A stretch of DNA of 64,000 bases from Phycisphaeraceae bacterium (GCA_029260615.1 JAJDCX010000041.1:40003-104002), one strand, 5' to 3'; shown: positions 54,224 through 63,565, counted from the stretch's first letter. Translations and numbers: made by a program. The notes: generated by a model from the sequence alone, not told the origin.

Positions 54224-55033
54224 ATGGACAAAGCGGTCATACTCGCGGGCGGCATGGGCACTCGGATGCGTAAGCAGGACCAGGCCGCCGACCTGACCGA
54301 AGACCAGACCGCCGTCGCCAGCACCGGGGTCAAGGCGATGATCCCCATCGATCGGCCGTTCCTGGACTACGTCCTCACCGTCCTCGCCGACGCCGGGTAC
54401 AAGCAAGTCTGCCTGGTCATCGGCCCCGACCACGACCACGTCCGCGATTACTACAACAACCAGGCCCCCGCCAATCGCATCTCCATCAAGTACGCCGTAC
54501 AAGCCAAGCCCCTGGGCACCGCCAACGCGGTCGCCGCCGCCGAGTCGTTCGCCGCAGACGACCACTTCCTCATGCTCAACAGCGACAACCACTACCCGCT
54601 GGATGCGGTCCACGCCCTGCGCCAGATCGACGGCCCAGGACTCGCGGGCTTCGAACGCCGAGCACTGATTGAAAAAAGCAACATCCCCGCCGACCGCGTG
54701 CTGAAATTCGCAGCCGCCGAGATCAACAGCACCGGCCACCTGCACCGCGTTATCGAAAAGCCTACCGAGCAACAAATTGCAGCCCTCGGCAACGACGTAT
54801 ACCTGAGCATGAACTGCTGGCGGTTCACACCCAACATCTTCCAAGCCTGCCGACAGATCGCCCCCTCAACGCGCGACGAATATGAAGTCACCGACGCCGC
54901 GCAATACTGCATCGACCACCTAGGCGAACAATTCCGTGTAATCAAATCAGACTCGCCGGTGCTGGACCTGTCTTCACGCCAGGACGTCGCACCGGTCACC
55001 AAGCTATTGGCCGGCACGGAGGTCTCGTTTTGA
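54224..55033 (+). CDS. sugar-1-phosphate nucleotidyltransferase
   Basis: 269 aa. Begins DKAVILAGGMGTRMRKQDQA, the nucleotide-binding loop of the NTP_transferase family, and contains FLDYVLTVLADAG, KPLGTANAV and MLNSDNHYPL, with the metal-binding Asp. An ATG at 54224 is preferred over an upstream TTG because it gives the standard N-terminus. It would make an NDP-sugar from the sugar 1-phosphate produced by the kinase encoded next; nucleotide and sugar are not readable. Its stop overlaps the kinase start in TTGA. Confidence 0.85.
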   Translation: MDKAVILAGGMGTRMRKQDQAADLTEDQTAVASTGVKAMIPIDRPFLDYVLTVLADAGYKQVCLVIGPDHDHVRDYYNNQAPANRISIKYAVQAKPLGTANAVAAAESFAADDHFLMLNSDNHYPLDAVHALRQIDGPGLAGFERRALIEKSNIPADRVLKFAAAEINSTGHLHRVIEKPTEQQIAALGNDVYLSMNCWRFTPNIFQACRQIAPSTRDEYEVTDAAQYCIDHLGEQFRVIKSDSPVLDLSSRQDVAPVTKLLAGTEVSF

Positions 55034-56388
55034 CGGCCACAAAGAGCGCTAACCAAAATAACGCGGCCCAAACATTGATCCAGGCGGGCATGAGTAAGCC
55101 CCAGGCCCAGCGCAAGTCCAAACTTCTCGCCGAGCTGACCCACACGGTTTCGCAAATGGGAGGGGGCCGCAAACCCAAGACATACTTCATCCCCGGCCGG
55201 ATCGAGGTATTGGGCAAACACGTCGACTACGCCGGCGGACGCAGCCTCACCTGCGCCACCGAGCAAGGGTTCTGCATGGCTGTTTCGCCCAGAGACGATT
55301 GGCGGGTGCGTATCATCGAGCCAAAGCGCCAACTCGAAGCCTCCTTCCCCCTGGACCCGCAACTCGAGCCGTGGACAAAAGACTGGACCAATTACCCGAT
55401 GAACGTCTGCCGACGCATCGCAAGGAACTTCCCCAAGTATTCCAACGGCAGGCTCCACGGCGTCGATATCGCCTTCACCAGCGACCTCCCCCAAGCCGCA
55501 GGGCTCAGCAGTTCCAGCGCCATGATCGTAGCGATCTTCCTGGCGATCGCAGATGTCAACAACCTGCATCAACACCCCGCATACACCGCACAGATCAGAT
55601 CAAACCTCGACCTCGCCGGCTACCTGGGCGCCGTCGAAAACGGCTTGAGTTACGGCTCACTGCAAGGCGACCGCGGCGTAGGCACACTCGGCGGGAGCCA
55701 GGACCACACCGCCATACTCTGCGCCCAAGCCAACACCCTTGGCCGATTCTCCTACCGCCCGGTCAAACTGGAATCCCGCATCAAGCCCCCACCAGGCCAC
55801 GTCTTCGCGATAGGAAACAGCGGCGTCCACGCCCAGAAAGCCGGCAACGCAAAAGACCAATACAACCGCGCCTCCTCATTAGCCAGCGAAGCCGCCTCGC
55901 TTTGGCGCAGCAAGACCGACCGAGCCGACCCACACCTCGCCGCCGCCGCGGATTCATCCCCCGACGCGATCCGCCAACTCCGCGAGATCATCAAGACCTC
56001 CCCCGCTCTCTTACGAAACCGCGTCGAGCAGTTCCTCGATGAGACTTACCAAATCGTCCCCAAGGCCTGCGACGCACTCGCCGACGCAGACCTCACAACC
56101 TTCGGCGAATTGACCGACCGATCACAACACGGGGCCGAAACAAAGCTAGGCAACCAGGTACCGCAAACCGTTTTTCTTGCCAAGAGCGCCCGCGAACTGG
56201 GCGCAATCGCGGCAAGCGCATTCGGTGCCGGCTTCGGCGGGAGCGTCTGGGCACTGGCGAGTGAGGACCACGCAGAAAAACTCATCGCCGACTGGTCCGA
56301 TGCTTATCAAAAGGTATTCCCGGAGCAAGCCAAGGAAGCCGTGTTCATCACCACACACCCCGGCCCCCCCGCGATGTGCGTGGGTTAA
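55030..56388 (+). CDS. galactokinase-like GHMP kinase
   Basis: 452 aa, started at a TTG overlapping the preceding TGA stop. The galactokinase-type signature is clear (PGRIEVLGKHVDYAGG), as is the ATP-binding GHMP motif (LPQAAGLSSSSAM); the C-terminal glycine motif is FGAGFGGSVWAL. It phosphorylates a sugar at C1, probably galactose, N-acetylgalactosamine or a related sugar. Translational coupling to the nucleotidyltransferase suggests a salvage pair that makes an NDP-sugar directly from the free sugar. Confidence 0.85.
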   Translation: MTATKSANQNNAAQTLIQAGMSKPQAQRKSKLLAELTHTVSQMGGGRKPKTYFIPGRIEVLGKHVDYAGGRSLTCATEQGFCMAVSPRDDWRVRIIEPKRQLEASFPLDPQLEPWTKDWTNYPMNVCRRIARNFPKYSNGRLHGVDIAFTSDLPQAAGLSSSSAMIVAIFLAIADVNNLHQHPAYTAQIRSNLDLAGYLGAVENGLSYGSLQGDRGVGTLGGSQDHTAILCAQANTLGRFSYRPVKLESRIKPPPGHVFAIGNSGVHAQKAGNAKDQYNRASSLASEAASLWRSKTDRADPHLAAAADSSPDAIRQLREIIKTSPALLRNRVEQFLDETYQIVPKACDALADADLTTFGELTDRSQHGAETKLGNQVPQTVFLAKSARELGAIAASAFGAGFGGSVWALASEDHAEKLIADWSDAYQKVFPEQAKEAVFITTHPGPPAMCVG

Positions 56389-56452
56389 GCCTAACCGTGT
56401 AAATACAGAGGTATGCAACAGGGATTATGCACTACCCGACGCACCAATCACA

Positions 56453-57646
56453 TCAATGCGTCGCAGGACGAAGCTCACTTGCCCGCCCCGGCACACTGAT
56501 TTGCTGGAACGATCCGGTCAACGCCGACTCGCGAGCCGCCAGACACATCGCAGCGCTAAGCAAACCATCCTCGAGCGTTGACTTGCTCGCCGCCTGCCCA
56601 CGGATCACATGTAGGAAGTTTTTGATTAGCACGCTGTCGCCGCCGTGGTGCCCCTCCACAACCGGGACGTGGATGTCATCGACCGCCTGCCCGTGGTGCT
56701 CGGTGACACGGATCTTCTCGGTGAACCAGTCAAAGTCGAGCGTGGCGTAGTAGCCGGTGATCCGTGCACCCCTTCGCGCAGCACTCCTGCGCGAGACAAA
56801 GTTCTGCGTGTAACTCAACTGTGTCGCGTCGTCGTACATCACCATCGCGCTGCCGGCATCCTGATTCTCAATCGAGCTGGAGAACGCACAGGCGTGGTCT
56901 TCCTTGCCCATCCCCCCATCGTCCCCGCGCTTAAGAATATTCGCCGGGCTCTCCGGGCACAGCTCGGTCTTGGTACACGTCGAGCAGCGCAGGTCCGCCG
57001 GCTCGCTGCCACCGTAAACCCTGCGCGTACTGGTCGCAGCAACCGCCAGAGGCGTCGCATCCAACAGGTGATTAATGTAATCAAAGTCGTGGGTCGCTTT
57101 CTGCAACCACAGCCCGCCGGTGGTCTGGTGGTCGCGGTACCACTGCCCAAAGTAAACCCCGCCGTAGGGCACGTCGTTAAAAGCGACGACCTGATTAATC
57201 ACCCCCAGCCGACCAGACTGCACGATCTCATTGACCCGCTGACACAACGGCGTCATCCGCAGCGGGAACGATACCACCACCTTCTTATCACGCCCCGCAA
57301 ACGCAGCCGAAAGCGCCGCGAGCTGCTCAAACGTGATCGAGACGGGCTTCTCCAAAAACAAAGGCAACCCAAGCGCCGCCAGCTTCACCGCGATCGGCGT
57401 GTGCAAGTCACAACGCGTCCCCAGCATCAGCGCATCAAACCCGCCAGCCTGGTCGATCAACTCGTCGGCCGAATCATAAAAACGTGTACCCTCAAACGCC
57501 ACGCCCTCGTCACGCAGATGAGACTTGGCGTTATCCCCATCCGGGTCCGCCACCGCCGCCAGACGAACCCCGGGGTCCATCTCCTGCGCCAGCTTCACCA
57601 GTGCGGCCGCACGAAACCCAGAACCTATCACTGCTAAACGGATCAT
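56453..57646 (-). CDS. Gfo/Idh/MocA-family oxidoreductase
   Basis: 397 aa. The N-terminal NAD(P)-binding Rossmann motif is AVIGSGFRAAALV, followed by LGTRCDLHTPIAV and the family EKP motif (LFLEKPVS). The C-terminal domain includes GLWLQKATHDFDYINHLL, with the catalytic-type His/Asp, and a cysteine cluster (CSTCTKTELC) not seen in most members, which may bind a metal. It probably oxidises or dehydrates a sugar in the catabolic locus. Confidence 0.88.
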   Translation of the reverse strand: MIRLAVIGSGFRAAALVKLAQEMDPGVRLAAVADPDGDNAKSHLRDEGVAFEGTRFYDSADELIDQAGGFDALMLGTRCDLHTPIAVKLAALGLPLFLEKPVSITFEQLAALSAAFAGRDKKVVVSFPLRMTPLCQRVNEIVQSGRLGVINQVVAFNDVPYGGVYFGQWYRDHQTTGGLWLQKATHDFDYINHLLDATPLAVAATSTRRVYGGSEPADLRCSTCTKTELCPESPANILKRGDDGGMGKEDHACAFSSSIENQDAGSAMVMYDDATQLSYTQNFVSRRSAARRGARITGYYATLDFDWFTEKIRVTEHHGQAVDDIHVPVVEGHHGGDSVLIKNFLHVIRGQAASKSTLEDGLLSAAMCLAARESALTGSFQQISVPGRASELRPATH

Positions 57647-57764
57647 GTTTCACCCAAAAACTATTGCTGAATCTAAAAAACACCGACCGCCGTCACACGG
57701 GGCACTATACCGGCCAAGGGTCCATACCACACAACCAAGGCCAAAGCCCATACAAAATCATATT

Positions 57765-58583
57765 TTAATTGATCAACGCAGGTGCTTCATGCCGTGGCCA
57801 GTAGGTGCGTTTGGCAAGTTCCGTTGGATTTTCTGGCGTGCCGCCCCCTTCAGACAAACCCTCGATCTCACTTTCACGAGTGGCAGACGCAACGTGGCCG
57901 TCACCGTAGGTCACGTTGACCGGCCCCGAAGGATCGACCAGATCCGTCCCGTGCCGCGACCACTCGATCCGGTTGAACAAGAAAGTGTCAGGGTTGGGTA
58001 AACCAAATACCACCGGGAGAGGCAGAGCGTTGGGCTCGAACCGCTCGATAATGTGGCCGTGCCATACTTCGGTCATGACCATCAGACTAGTCGGCGACAC
58101 CATCTCTCCCGTCTTCATCCAGCCCGAACCGTGCCAGTCGTCCACATTATCCGGGGTGCCTGACAGTCCATCAGTCATCGCGGTGTAGCTGTTGACGCCG
58201 TAGCTGGACAAGGGGTTGTCTGGGTCGGCTAGATCGCTGTCATAGGGATTCGCATCGGACGGGCAGACCAGATTGCTGCCGCCGCCATCGCTGCTGCCGA
58301 CCGCCATGCCGTCCATCATCATCCGCTGCCACCAATAAGTGACCTCGTTGGTAGTCGGGTCTCGGTAGTATGCGTAGGTGTAATGGTCCTTGTTTTCCAG
58401 GGCATAAATCTGGAAAGCCAGGCCCAATTGCCGCATATTGGAAGCACAACTGATCCGCTGGGCGGTCCGCCTCGCCGCCCCCAGAGCAGGCAGCAAGATC
58501 CCCACCAACAGCGCGATGATCGAGATCACCACCAGTAATTCGATGAGTGTGAAAGCCTGTTTGCCGACTCGATGGTGTGCCAT
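57765..58583 (-). CDS. prepilin-like protein (N-methylation motif, H-X9-DG type end)
   Basis: 272 aa with a class III signal: [20 protein letters not shown] after a short basic leader, the Gly/Ala-Phe cleavage site replaced by QA-FTLIE. The C-terminal part has [24 protein letters not shown], the His and DGHV pattern of the planctomycete prepilin-type family. The rest is unrecognised. Its predicted promoter carries the same operator as the sugar genes, so it may be a surface sugar-binding pseudopilin. Confidence 0.85.
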   Translation of the reverse strand: MAHHRVGKQAFTLIELLVVISIIALLVGILLPALGAARRTAQRISCASNMRQLGLAFQIYALENKDHYTYAYYRDPTTNEVTYWWQRMMMDGMAVGSSDGGGSNLVCPSDANPYDSDLADPDNPLSSYGVNSYTAMTDGLSGTPDNVDDWHGSGWMKTGEMVSPTSLMVMTEVWHGHIIERFEPNALPLPVVFGLPNPDTFLFNRIEWSRHGTDLVDPSGPVNVTYGDGHVASATRESEIEGLSEGGGTPENPTELAKRTYWPRHEAPALIN

Positions 58584-58649
58584 GGCTCTTATATCCTATG
58601 CCTGCGGGTTCTAGATCCGCCACTCAGCTTGTTTATCCAACAAGATCAA

Positions 58650-58663
58650 CTTGTCAATACGAC
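58650..58663. promoter_or_regulatory. operator-like site over the pilin-like promoter
   Basis: Minus-strand GTCGTATTGACAAG, two mismatches from CTTGTATTGTCAAG in the outer arm. It contains TTGACA (58657-58652), 16 bp from a TAAACA -10 (58635-58630). A further dyad CTTGTT-N5-AACAAG (58628-58644) overlaps that -10. Confidence 0.45.
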
Positions 58664-58727
58664 TTGGCATCGTAACAGGGATAAACACAGAAATAAAGCC
58701 TATTTTTTGATTTTAGTAAAAATTACA

Positions 58728-58756
58728 CTTGACAATACAACCTGCCCCGCTAAATT
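58728..58756 (+). promoter_or_regulatory. autoregulated promoter of the GntR/LacI-type regulator
   Basis: CTTGACAATACAAC (58728-58741) is the same operator, containing TTGACA (58729-58734). A 16-bp spacer and TAAATT (58751-58756) complete a promoter that ends 7 bp before the start codon, so the transcript would have almost no leader. Confidence 0.55.
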
Positions 58757-58763
58757 GGAGAGC

Positions 58764-59834
58764 ATGTCAGTGACAGATGTCCCAAAATACGAGCAAGTCA
58801 AACGCAGCCTGGTCAAAGAGATCCAGACAGGCCGCTGGTCGCCCGGAAGCCCCTTCCCATCCGAGAGCCAGTTGCTTCAGCGTTACAAAGTCAGTCGGCC
58901 AACGCTGATCCGTTCGCTACAGGAAATGGTGCGCGACGGGTATCTCTACAGAGAACAAGGCCGAGGCACGTTTGTCGCCGACCTAAGCAAGAAGGCACGC
59001 AGCGAAACCGTGGCCGTGTTCATCTCTAATGAGGCGGCGGAACTCAGCGGTGATGCGCGCGAGGTTCAGCTTCGGATGATTAATGGCATCCAATCAGCGC
59101 TAGGCCAAAGCAGGCCGACGATGGCGGTACGCCAAGCCGAGCCCAATACGATCGACCAGGCCACCAAGTGGTTCCTCGACCAGACACCTCCGGGCATGGC
59201 CCTGGTCATCGAACCGTCGTTTAACCCGGCATTGATTAGTGAGCTGCAGGACCGGGGCTGGAACACCTGGGCGCTCAACGAGCCGTGCCCGGGATGCAAC
59301 AGCGTCTTCATTGACCAGGATGCGGCCGGCTACATCGCAACCAAATACCTTCTGGATAAAGGCTGCAAACGTATCGCGATACTCAACGGCCGACTGGATA
59401 CGTACTGGGGTTTTGAGGCACGCCAACAAGGCTACCTTCGGGCGATCAAAGAGGCCGGCCTGAATCTTGACGATGCGCTGCTCCGCCAGGGCCACCACGC
59501 GATCGACAGCGAGGCTGGCCGGGCGATGTTCCGCGACCTCGTGAACACAAACGCCAAGCCTGACGGCGTGGTCGGAGCCAGTGACGCCAAAGCCATGGGC
59601 GCGATTGCCGCGGCACAAGAAGCCGGGCTTGCGATCCCCAACGACATCCGTTTTGTCAGCATCGATAACACCTTGGCGGATCGATCCGACCCGCCGCTGT
59701 CAGCGGTCGCGCTGCCGTTCGGTCAGCTCGGTGAGCAGGCCGTGATCCAGGCCGGCCAAGTCCAGAAACGGGCTGGCAACGCGGTCGCGATGAATATGCA
59801 GATATGTCTACAACCAACGCTTGTGAAGCGTTGA
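58764..59834 (+). CDS. GntR-HTH / LacI-type sugar-responsive regulator
   Basis: 356 aa. The N-terminal GntR winged helix (VKRSLVKEIQTGRWSPGSPFPSES, split here as LQRYKVSRPTLIRSL and GRGTFVA) is fused to a periplasmic-binding-protein-like effector domain (NSVFIDQDAAGYIATKYLL, then CKRIAILNGR and VVGASDAKAMGAIAAAQEAG), as in AraR-type repressors. The ATG at 58764 lies 5 bp after a GGAG. It is the best candidate to bind the CTTG-N6-CAAG operators at 51269, 51368, 58650 and 58728. Confidence 0.88.
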   Translation: MSVTDVPKYEQVKRSLVKEIQTGRWSPGSPFPSESQLLQRYKVSRPTLIRSLQEMVRDGYLYREQGRGTFVADLSKKARSETVAVFISNEAAELSGDAREVQLRMINGIQSALGQSRPTMAVRQAEPNTIDQATKWFLDQTPPGMALVIEPSFNPALISELQDRGWNTWALNEPCPGCNSVFIDQDAAGYIATKYLLDKGCKRIAILNGRLDTYWGFEARQQGYLRAIKEAGLNLDDALLRQGHHAIDSEAGRAMFRDLVNTNAKPDGVVGASDAKAMGAIAAAQEAGLAIPNDIRFVSIDNTLADRSDPPLSAVALPFGQLGEQAVIQAGQVQKRAGNAVAMNMQICLQPTLVKR

Positions 59835-59892
59835 TGCATTCAGGCGGGGCTAATCGACCTCGCGCAGGAACGATATAGAAGGAGGAGAAACA

Positions 59893-60603
59893 ATGGAGGG
59901 AAATACGATGAGAAAGACATTGGGATTCGCACTCGCGGGAGCGATCATGACTGCGGCCGCACCCGTGAACGCCGGGATGCTGGAAAACCAGAGCAACCCT
60001 GTCGCTAACGGTGCGATCACCGTCGCGCCAGGCAACAACGACAGGTCCGACTGGAACGGCATCCCGTTCTATCAGGCCGACCCGACTGGTGATGCGGCGG
60101 CCATCGACTACGAACAGGTCCAGATTGCCCACGACGACGACAACGTATACTTACACTTCCTGCTGGCACCGCAGGCATCCCCGCAGTTCTTCGGGTTCAT
60201 GCACAACCTGTTCCTGGATACCGACCTGGACCGCAGCACCGGTTACTTCGGCGGCGGCGGCTTCCTCTCCACGGGGGCCGACTTCCTGATTCAAGGCTCC
60301 AGCTACTTCAGCTTCGCCGGTGGAACCCAGGACGCATTCGCATGGAACTTCCTTGGTGGCTTGGCTTTTGACGACTTCCCAACCACCGATATCGAATTAA
60401 AAATACCGCGTGCCGTGATCGGGAACCCCAACGCATTTGACTTGATCCAGAACGCCGCAACCAACCCCGAAGATTATTACCCCAACGGGGCAACCGCCGG
60501 CGCGGGTGGCGACTTCTTCCGCTACACCATCGTGCCCGAACCGGCGAGCCTCGCACTGATGGGCCTGGGCGTGTTCGCGATCACACGGCGCAAACAGCGT
60601 TAA
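59893..60603 (+). CDS. PEP-CTERM exported protein, single-domain paralogue 1
   Basis: 236 aa: signal peptide, then one ~175-residue beta-rich domain shared with the next two genes (NDRSDWNGIPFYQADPTGD, QVQIAHDDDN, FFGFMHNLFLDTDLDRSTGY, DDFPTTDIE), then the sorting signal VPEPASLALMGLGVFAITRRKQR read in parts (VPEP, hydrophobic stretch, RRK). GGAGG lies 7 bp before the ATG, and a second ATG at 59908 also has one. PEP-CTERM proteins are cleaved and processed by exosortase; none is in the window. The shared domain is unnamed to me. Confidence 0.85.
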   Translation: MEGNTMRKTLGFALAGAIMTAAAPVNAGMLENQSNPVANGAITVAPGNNDRSDWNGIPFYQADPTGDAAAIDYEQVQIAHDDDNVYLHFLLAPQASPQFFGFMHNLFLDTDLDRSTGYFGGGGFLSTGADFLIQGSSYFSFAGGTQDAFAWNFLGGLAFDDFPTTDIELKIPRAVIGNPNAFDLIQNAATNPEDYYPNGATAGAGGDFFRYTIVPEPASLALMGLGVFAITRRKQR

Positions 60604-60778
60604 CCAAACCCGGAGGGTGAAGGCGGCGCCATACCGGCCGCCGCCGAAGAATAAGCAGCGCAAACATAGGGGCCTCGGTGCCTCTGCGCTATAATTGTCG
60701 GTCATGATTTTGACTAGTCGGCTCTTCATAATTGAACGAGATATAAACGATCAACGTGTAAAAAAAGGAATCTCTGAC

Positions 60779-61753
60779 ATGTTAAACCCCTCACGCCTCA
60801 CGGCCTCACTCGTACTCGCAATCGGCGTTGCCGGACCGAGTGCCTTAGCGGGATCACTGGAGACCCAGAACAACCCGGTGAACCCCGGCGACATCCTGAT
60901 CGGCCAGTTAGACGCCACAAACCCCAACGACCGGAGCGATTGGATCCCGATCCCCAGTTACCAGGCCGACCCATCCGGTGACGCATCGGTTGAATTGGAC
61001 TTCACCGGTATCCAGATCGCACACGACGCCACAAATTTTTATATCCACCAACTCCTGGCGCCGTCTGCGGCGCCCCCGCAGTTCTTCGGGTTCCGTCACA
61101 ACCTTTTCATTGATGTAGACCAGGACCGATCGACCGGGTTCATCGGTGACGACGGAGACCCCGCCGCCACCACCGGCTTCCTCTCCATCGGTGCCGACTT
61201 CCTCATGCAAGGTACGAGCCTGTTCAGCTTCGCCGGCGGCGCCAACCAGGAGGCGTTCAGTTGGGCCCAGATCGATCAAGCTTTCCCCTTCGGGAATATC
61301 GCGTGGGATGACTTCCCGAACGAAGACATTGAGACATTGATCCCGGCGGCGGCGATGGGCAACCCGACCGCGTTCGACTTCGTCATCAACGGCTCGAACA
61401 CCGTGCTGGAAGACTACTACCCCGACCTGGCTTCCGCCGGCGTGACGGGCGACTACTTCACCTACAGCACCGTGGCCGTCTCGCTTGACGGCGACCTCGA
61501 CGGTGACGGGTTTGTCGGGATCGCAGACCTTAACCGCGTGCTGGGCAACTGGAACCAGACCGTCACGCCTGGTGACCTGCTGGCGGGTGATGCACAGGAT
61601 GACGGCACCGGTTTCATCGGGATCGCCGACTTGAATGTTGTCCTGGGCAACTGGAACGCCGGAAGCCAGTCGGCCCCCGGTGTCGTGCCCGAGCCGGCTT
61701 CGCTTGCACTGCTTGGCCTGGGTGGCGCGGCCCTGCTGCGTCGGCGTGCATGA
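60779..61753 (+). CDS. PEP-CTERM protein with dockerin-like repeats, paralogue 2
   Basis: 324 aa. The ATG at 60779 follows AAAAAAGGAA and opens a signal peptide. The shared domain (NDRSDWIPIPSYQADPSGD, QFFGFRHNLFIDVDQDRSTG) is followed by two dockerin/EF-hand-like calcium repeats (DGDLDGDGFVGIADLNRVLG and GTGFIGIADLNVVLGNW), then VPEPASLALLGLGG and RRRA. A strong GC-rich hairpin with a T run (61785-61820) ends the gene. Confidence 0.87.
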   Translation: MLNPSRLTASLVLAIGVAGPSALAGSLETQNNPVNPGDILIGQLDATNPNDRSDWIPIPSYQADPSGDASVELDFTGIQIAHDATNFYIHQLLAPSAAPPQFFGFRHNLFIDVDQDRSTGFIGDDGDPAATTGFLSIGADFLMQGTSLFSFAGGANQEAFSWAQIDQAFPFGNIAWDDFPNEDIETLIPAAAMGNPTAFDFVINGSNTVLEDYYPDLASAGVTGDYFTYSTVAVSLDGDLDGDGFVGIADLNRVLGNWNQTVTPGDLLAGDAQDDGTGFIGIADLNVVLGNWNAGSQSAPGVVPEPASLALLGLGGAALLRRRA

Positions 61754-61784
61754 ATCATCGTCACCTCCGCGGTGACACGACCTC

Positions 61785-61822
61785 GCGGGCGCCCGCTTAA
61801 CGGCGGGCGGCCCGCCTTTTTC
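61785..61822 (+). terminator. GC-rich terminator after paralogue 2
   Basis: GCGGGCGCCCGC and GCGGGCGGCCCGC pair around TTAACG, followed by CTTTTTCC. The stop codon of the PEP-CTERM gene is about 30 bp upstream. Confidence 0.75.
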
Positions 61823-61945
61823 CGGGTTTTTCCGGGGGAATATCGGGTAAAATAGACGCGGGTGTGCGCTGCCGGGGATTATTTTATTTAGGCGGGACAC
61901 GCCAACGTTCACACGCCTCACGATCGAATGACCAAGGAGTTCAAC

Positions 61946-63565
61946 GTGCGTATAAGACTCGCCGTTCACTTGACCGGCATCATCACCACGACCCTCTTGC
62001 TTGCGGCAACGGGTGCCCAGGCTGCGCTGACCGCGATCGTCCCTGCCTATTTTTACCCTTCTAATAACAGCCCCTGGGACGACCTGAACGCCGCGGCTTC
62101 GCGCATCCCGGTGACGGCGATCATGAATCCCGGCAGTGGGCCGGGGAACTTCCAAGACAGTAATTATGTCAACGCGGTGAACGACCTGCGGACGGCAGGC
62201 GGGAAGGTCATCGGGTATGTCTCGACGTCTTGGGGCGCACGTTCGGCGGCGGACGTTAAGGCCGACATCGACAAGTACGTCAACTGGTACAACGTCGATG
62301 GCATCTTCTTCGATGAGATGACCAACACCGGCACGACCCCCACGCTCAACCACTACCAGGGTCTTTACGATTACGTCAAGGCGATCAACCCGGCGTGGGA
62401 AGTGATGGGCAACCCCGGGACGACAACGACCGAGTCGTACCTGACCCGGCCGGCGGCGGACAGCCTGATTGTCTTCGAGAGTTTTGCAACGAATTACCCG
62501 GGGAATGTGCCTTCGAGTTGGAACTTTAATCACGACCCCAGCAAGATCGGGCACCTGGTACACACAACCGCTAGCGAAGGTGACATGCTCAACTTTCTGG
62601 ACCTGGCGGTGCAGCGCAACGCCGGTCAGGTGTATATCACGGATGACGTGTTGAATAATCCATGGGACACGCTGCCGACGTTTTGGGACGCGGAGGTGAC
62701 ACGGATCGAAGAGATCAATAACGCGCCGCCGCCAGCCGGTCCGCAGACGATAAGCAACCCGGTGGTTAACGGCTCGATCGTAGTAACAGGCAACGACCGC
62801 AGCGACTGGGCGGGTGTTCCTGCGTATGATGTCGATGGCGCGGACACGGCCGGGCCCGAGGTGGATTACCGGCAGGTGCAGGTCGCGCACGACGATGACA
62901 ACTTCTACTTCCGATTCCAACTGGATACCTCGGGGTTCTTAAATTTCCGGCACAACGTCTTCATCGACGTCGATCACGACCGCACCACCGGGTTTAACGG
63001 CAGTGGCGACCAGCTCTCGATCGGGGCGGAGTACCTTCTGCAAGGCTCCAGCGTCTTTTCTTTCGCCGGGGCGACCCCGACCACTTGGGACTGGAACTTC
63101 TTGGGCAGCGAGCCCTTCGACGACTTCCCCACGACCGACATTGAAACACTTATCCCCCGCTCTCTGATCGGCAACCCCGACGGGTTTGATTTCGTTCTGT
63201 TCGGGGATAACTCTACGACGGACGACTACTACCCCAACGCTGGCGAAGCCGGCGCGGGCGGAGACCTGCTGCGTTACCTGGTCAACGGGCCTCTGGCGGG
63301 CGACCTTGATGGGGACGGGTTTGTGGGGATCGCTGATTTGAATATCGTCCTGGGTGCGTGGAATCAAAACGTCACCACGGGCGACCTGCTGGCGGGTGAT
63401 GCGTCGGGGGATGGGTTTGTCGGGATCGAAGACCTGAACCTGATCCTGGGTAACTGGAACGCGGGGGCTCCGCCGAGTGATGCCAGCAACATCCCCGAGC
63501 CTGCGGCGGCGGCGGTGATGGGGTTGGGTGCTGTGGTGTTGTTGAAGCATAGATTTCGCCGGTGA
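61946..63565 (+). CDS. PEP-CTERM protein with spherulin-4 (GH135-like) domain, paralogue 3
   Basis: I start at the GTG at 61946, which has AAGGAG 6 bp upstream; the ATG at 61928 has none. Signal peptide, then about residues 28-255 a spherulin-4 family TIM barrel (AIVPAYFYP, VIGYVSTSWG, NVDGIFFDEMTN with the acidic pair, LIVFESF). Fungal Sph3 of this family (GH135) cleaves galactosamine-containing polysaccharide. The domain shared with the two upstream genes follows (NDRSDWAGVPAYD, FRHNVFIDVDHDRTTGF), then dockerin-like repeats (GDLDGDGFVGIADLNIVLG, DGFVGIEDLNLILGNW) and IPEPAAAAVMGLGA plus KHRFRR. 539 aa. Confidence 0.85.
   Translation: MRIRLAVHLTGIITTTLLLAATGAQAALTAIVPAYFYPSNNSPWDDLNAAASRIPVTAIMNPGSGPGNFQDSNYVNAVNDLRTAGGKVIGYVSTSWGARSAADVKADIDKYVNWYNVDGIFFDEMTNTGTTPTLNHYQGLYDYVKAINPAWEVMGNPGTTTTESYLTRPAADSLIVFESFATNYPGNVPSSWNFNHDPSKIGHLVHTTASEGDMLNFLDLAVQRNAGQVYITDDVLNNPWDTLPTFWDAEVTRIEEINNAPPPAGPQTISNPVVNGSIVVTGNDRSDWAGVPAYDVDGADTAGPEVDYRQVQVAHDDDNFYFRFQLDTSGFLNFRHNVFIDVDHDRTTGFNGSGDQLSIGAEYLLQGSSVFSFAGATPTTWDWNFLGSEPFDDFPTTDIETLIPRSLIGNPDGFDFVLFGDNSTTDDYYPNAGEAGAGGDLLRYLVNGPLAGDLDGDGFVGIADLNIVLGAWNQNVTTGDLLAGDASGDGFVGIEDLNLILGNWNAGAPPSDASNIPEPAAAAVMGLGAVVLLKHRFRR

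Noticed and set aside
60908..62920. 670-codon open frame on the minus strand opposite the PEP-CTERM genes
   Set aside because: It is antisense to two well-supported exported genes, has Val/Arg/His-heavy composition without motifs, and results from high GC at third codon positions.
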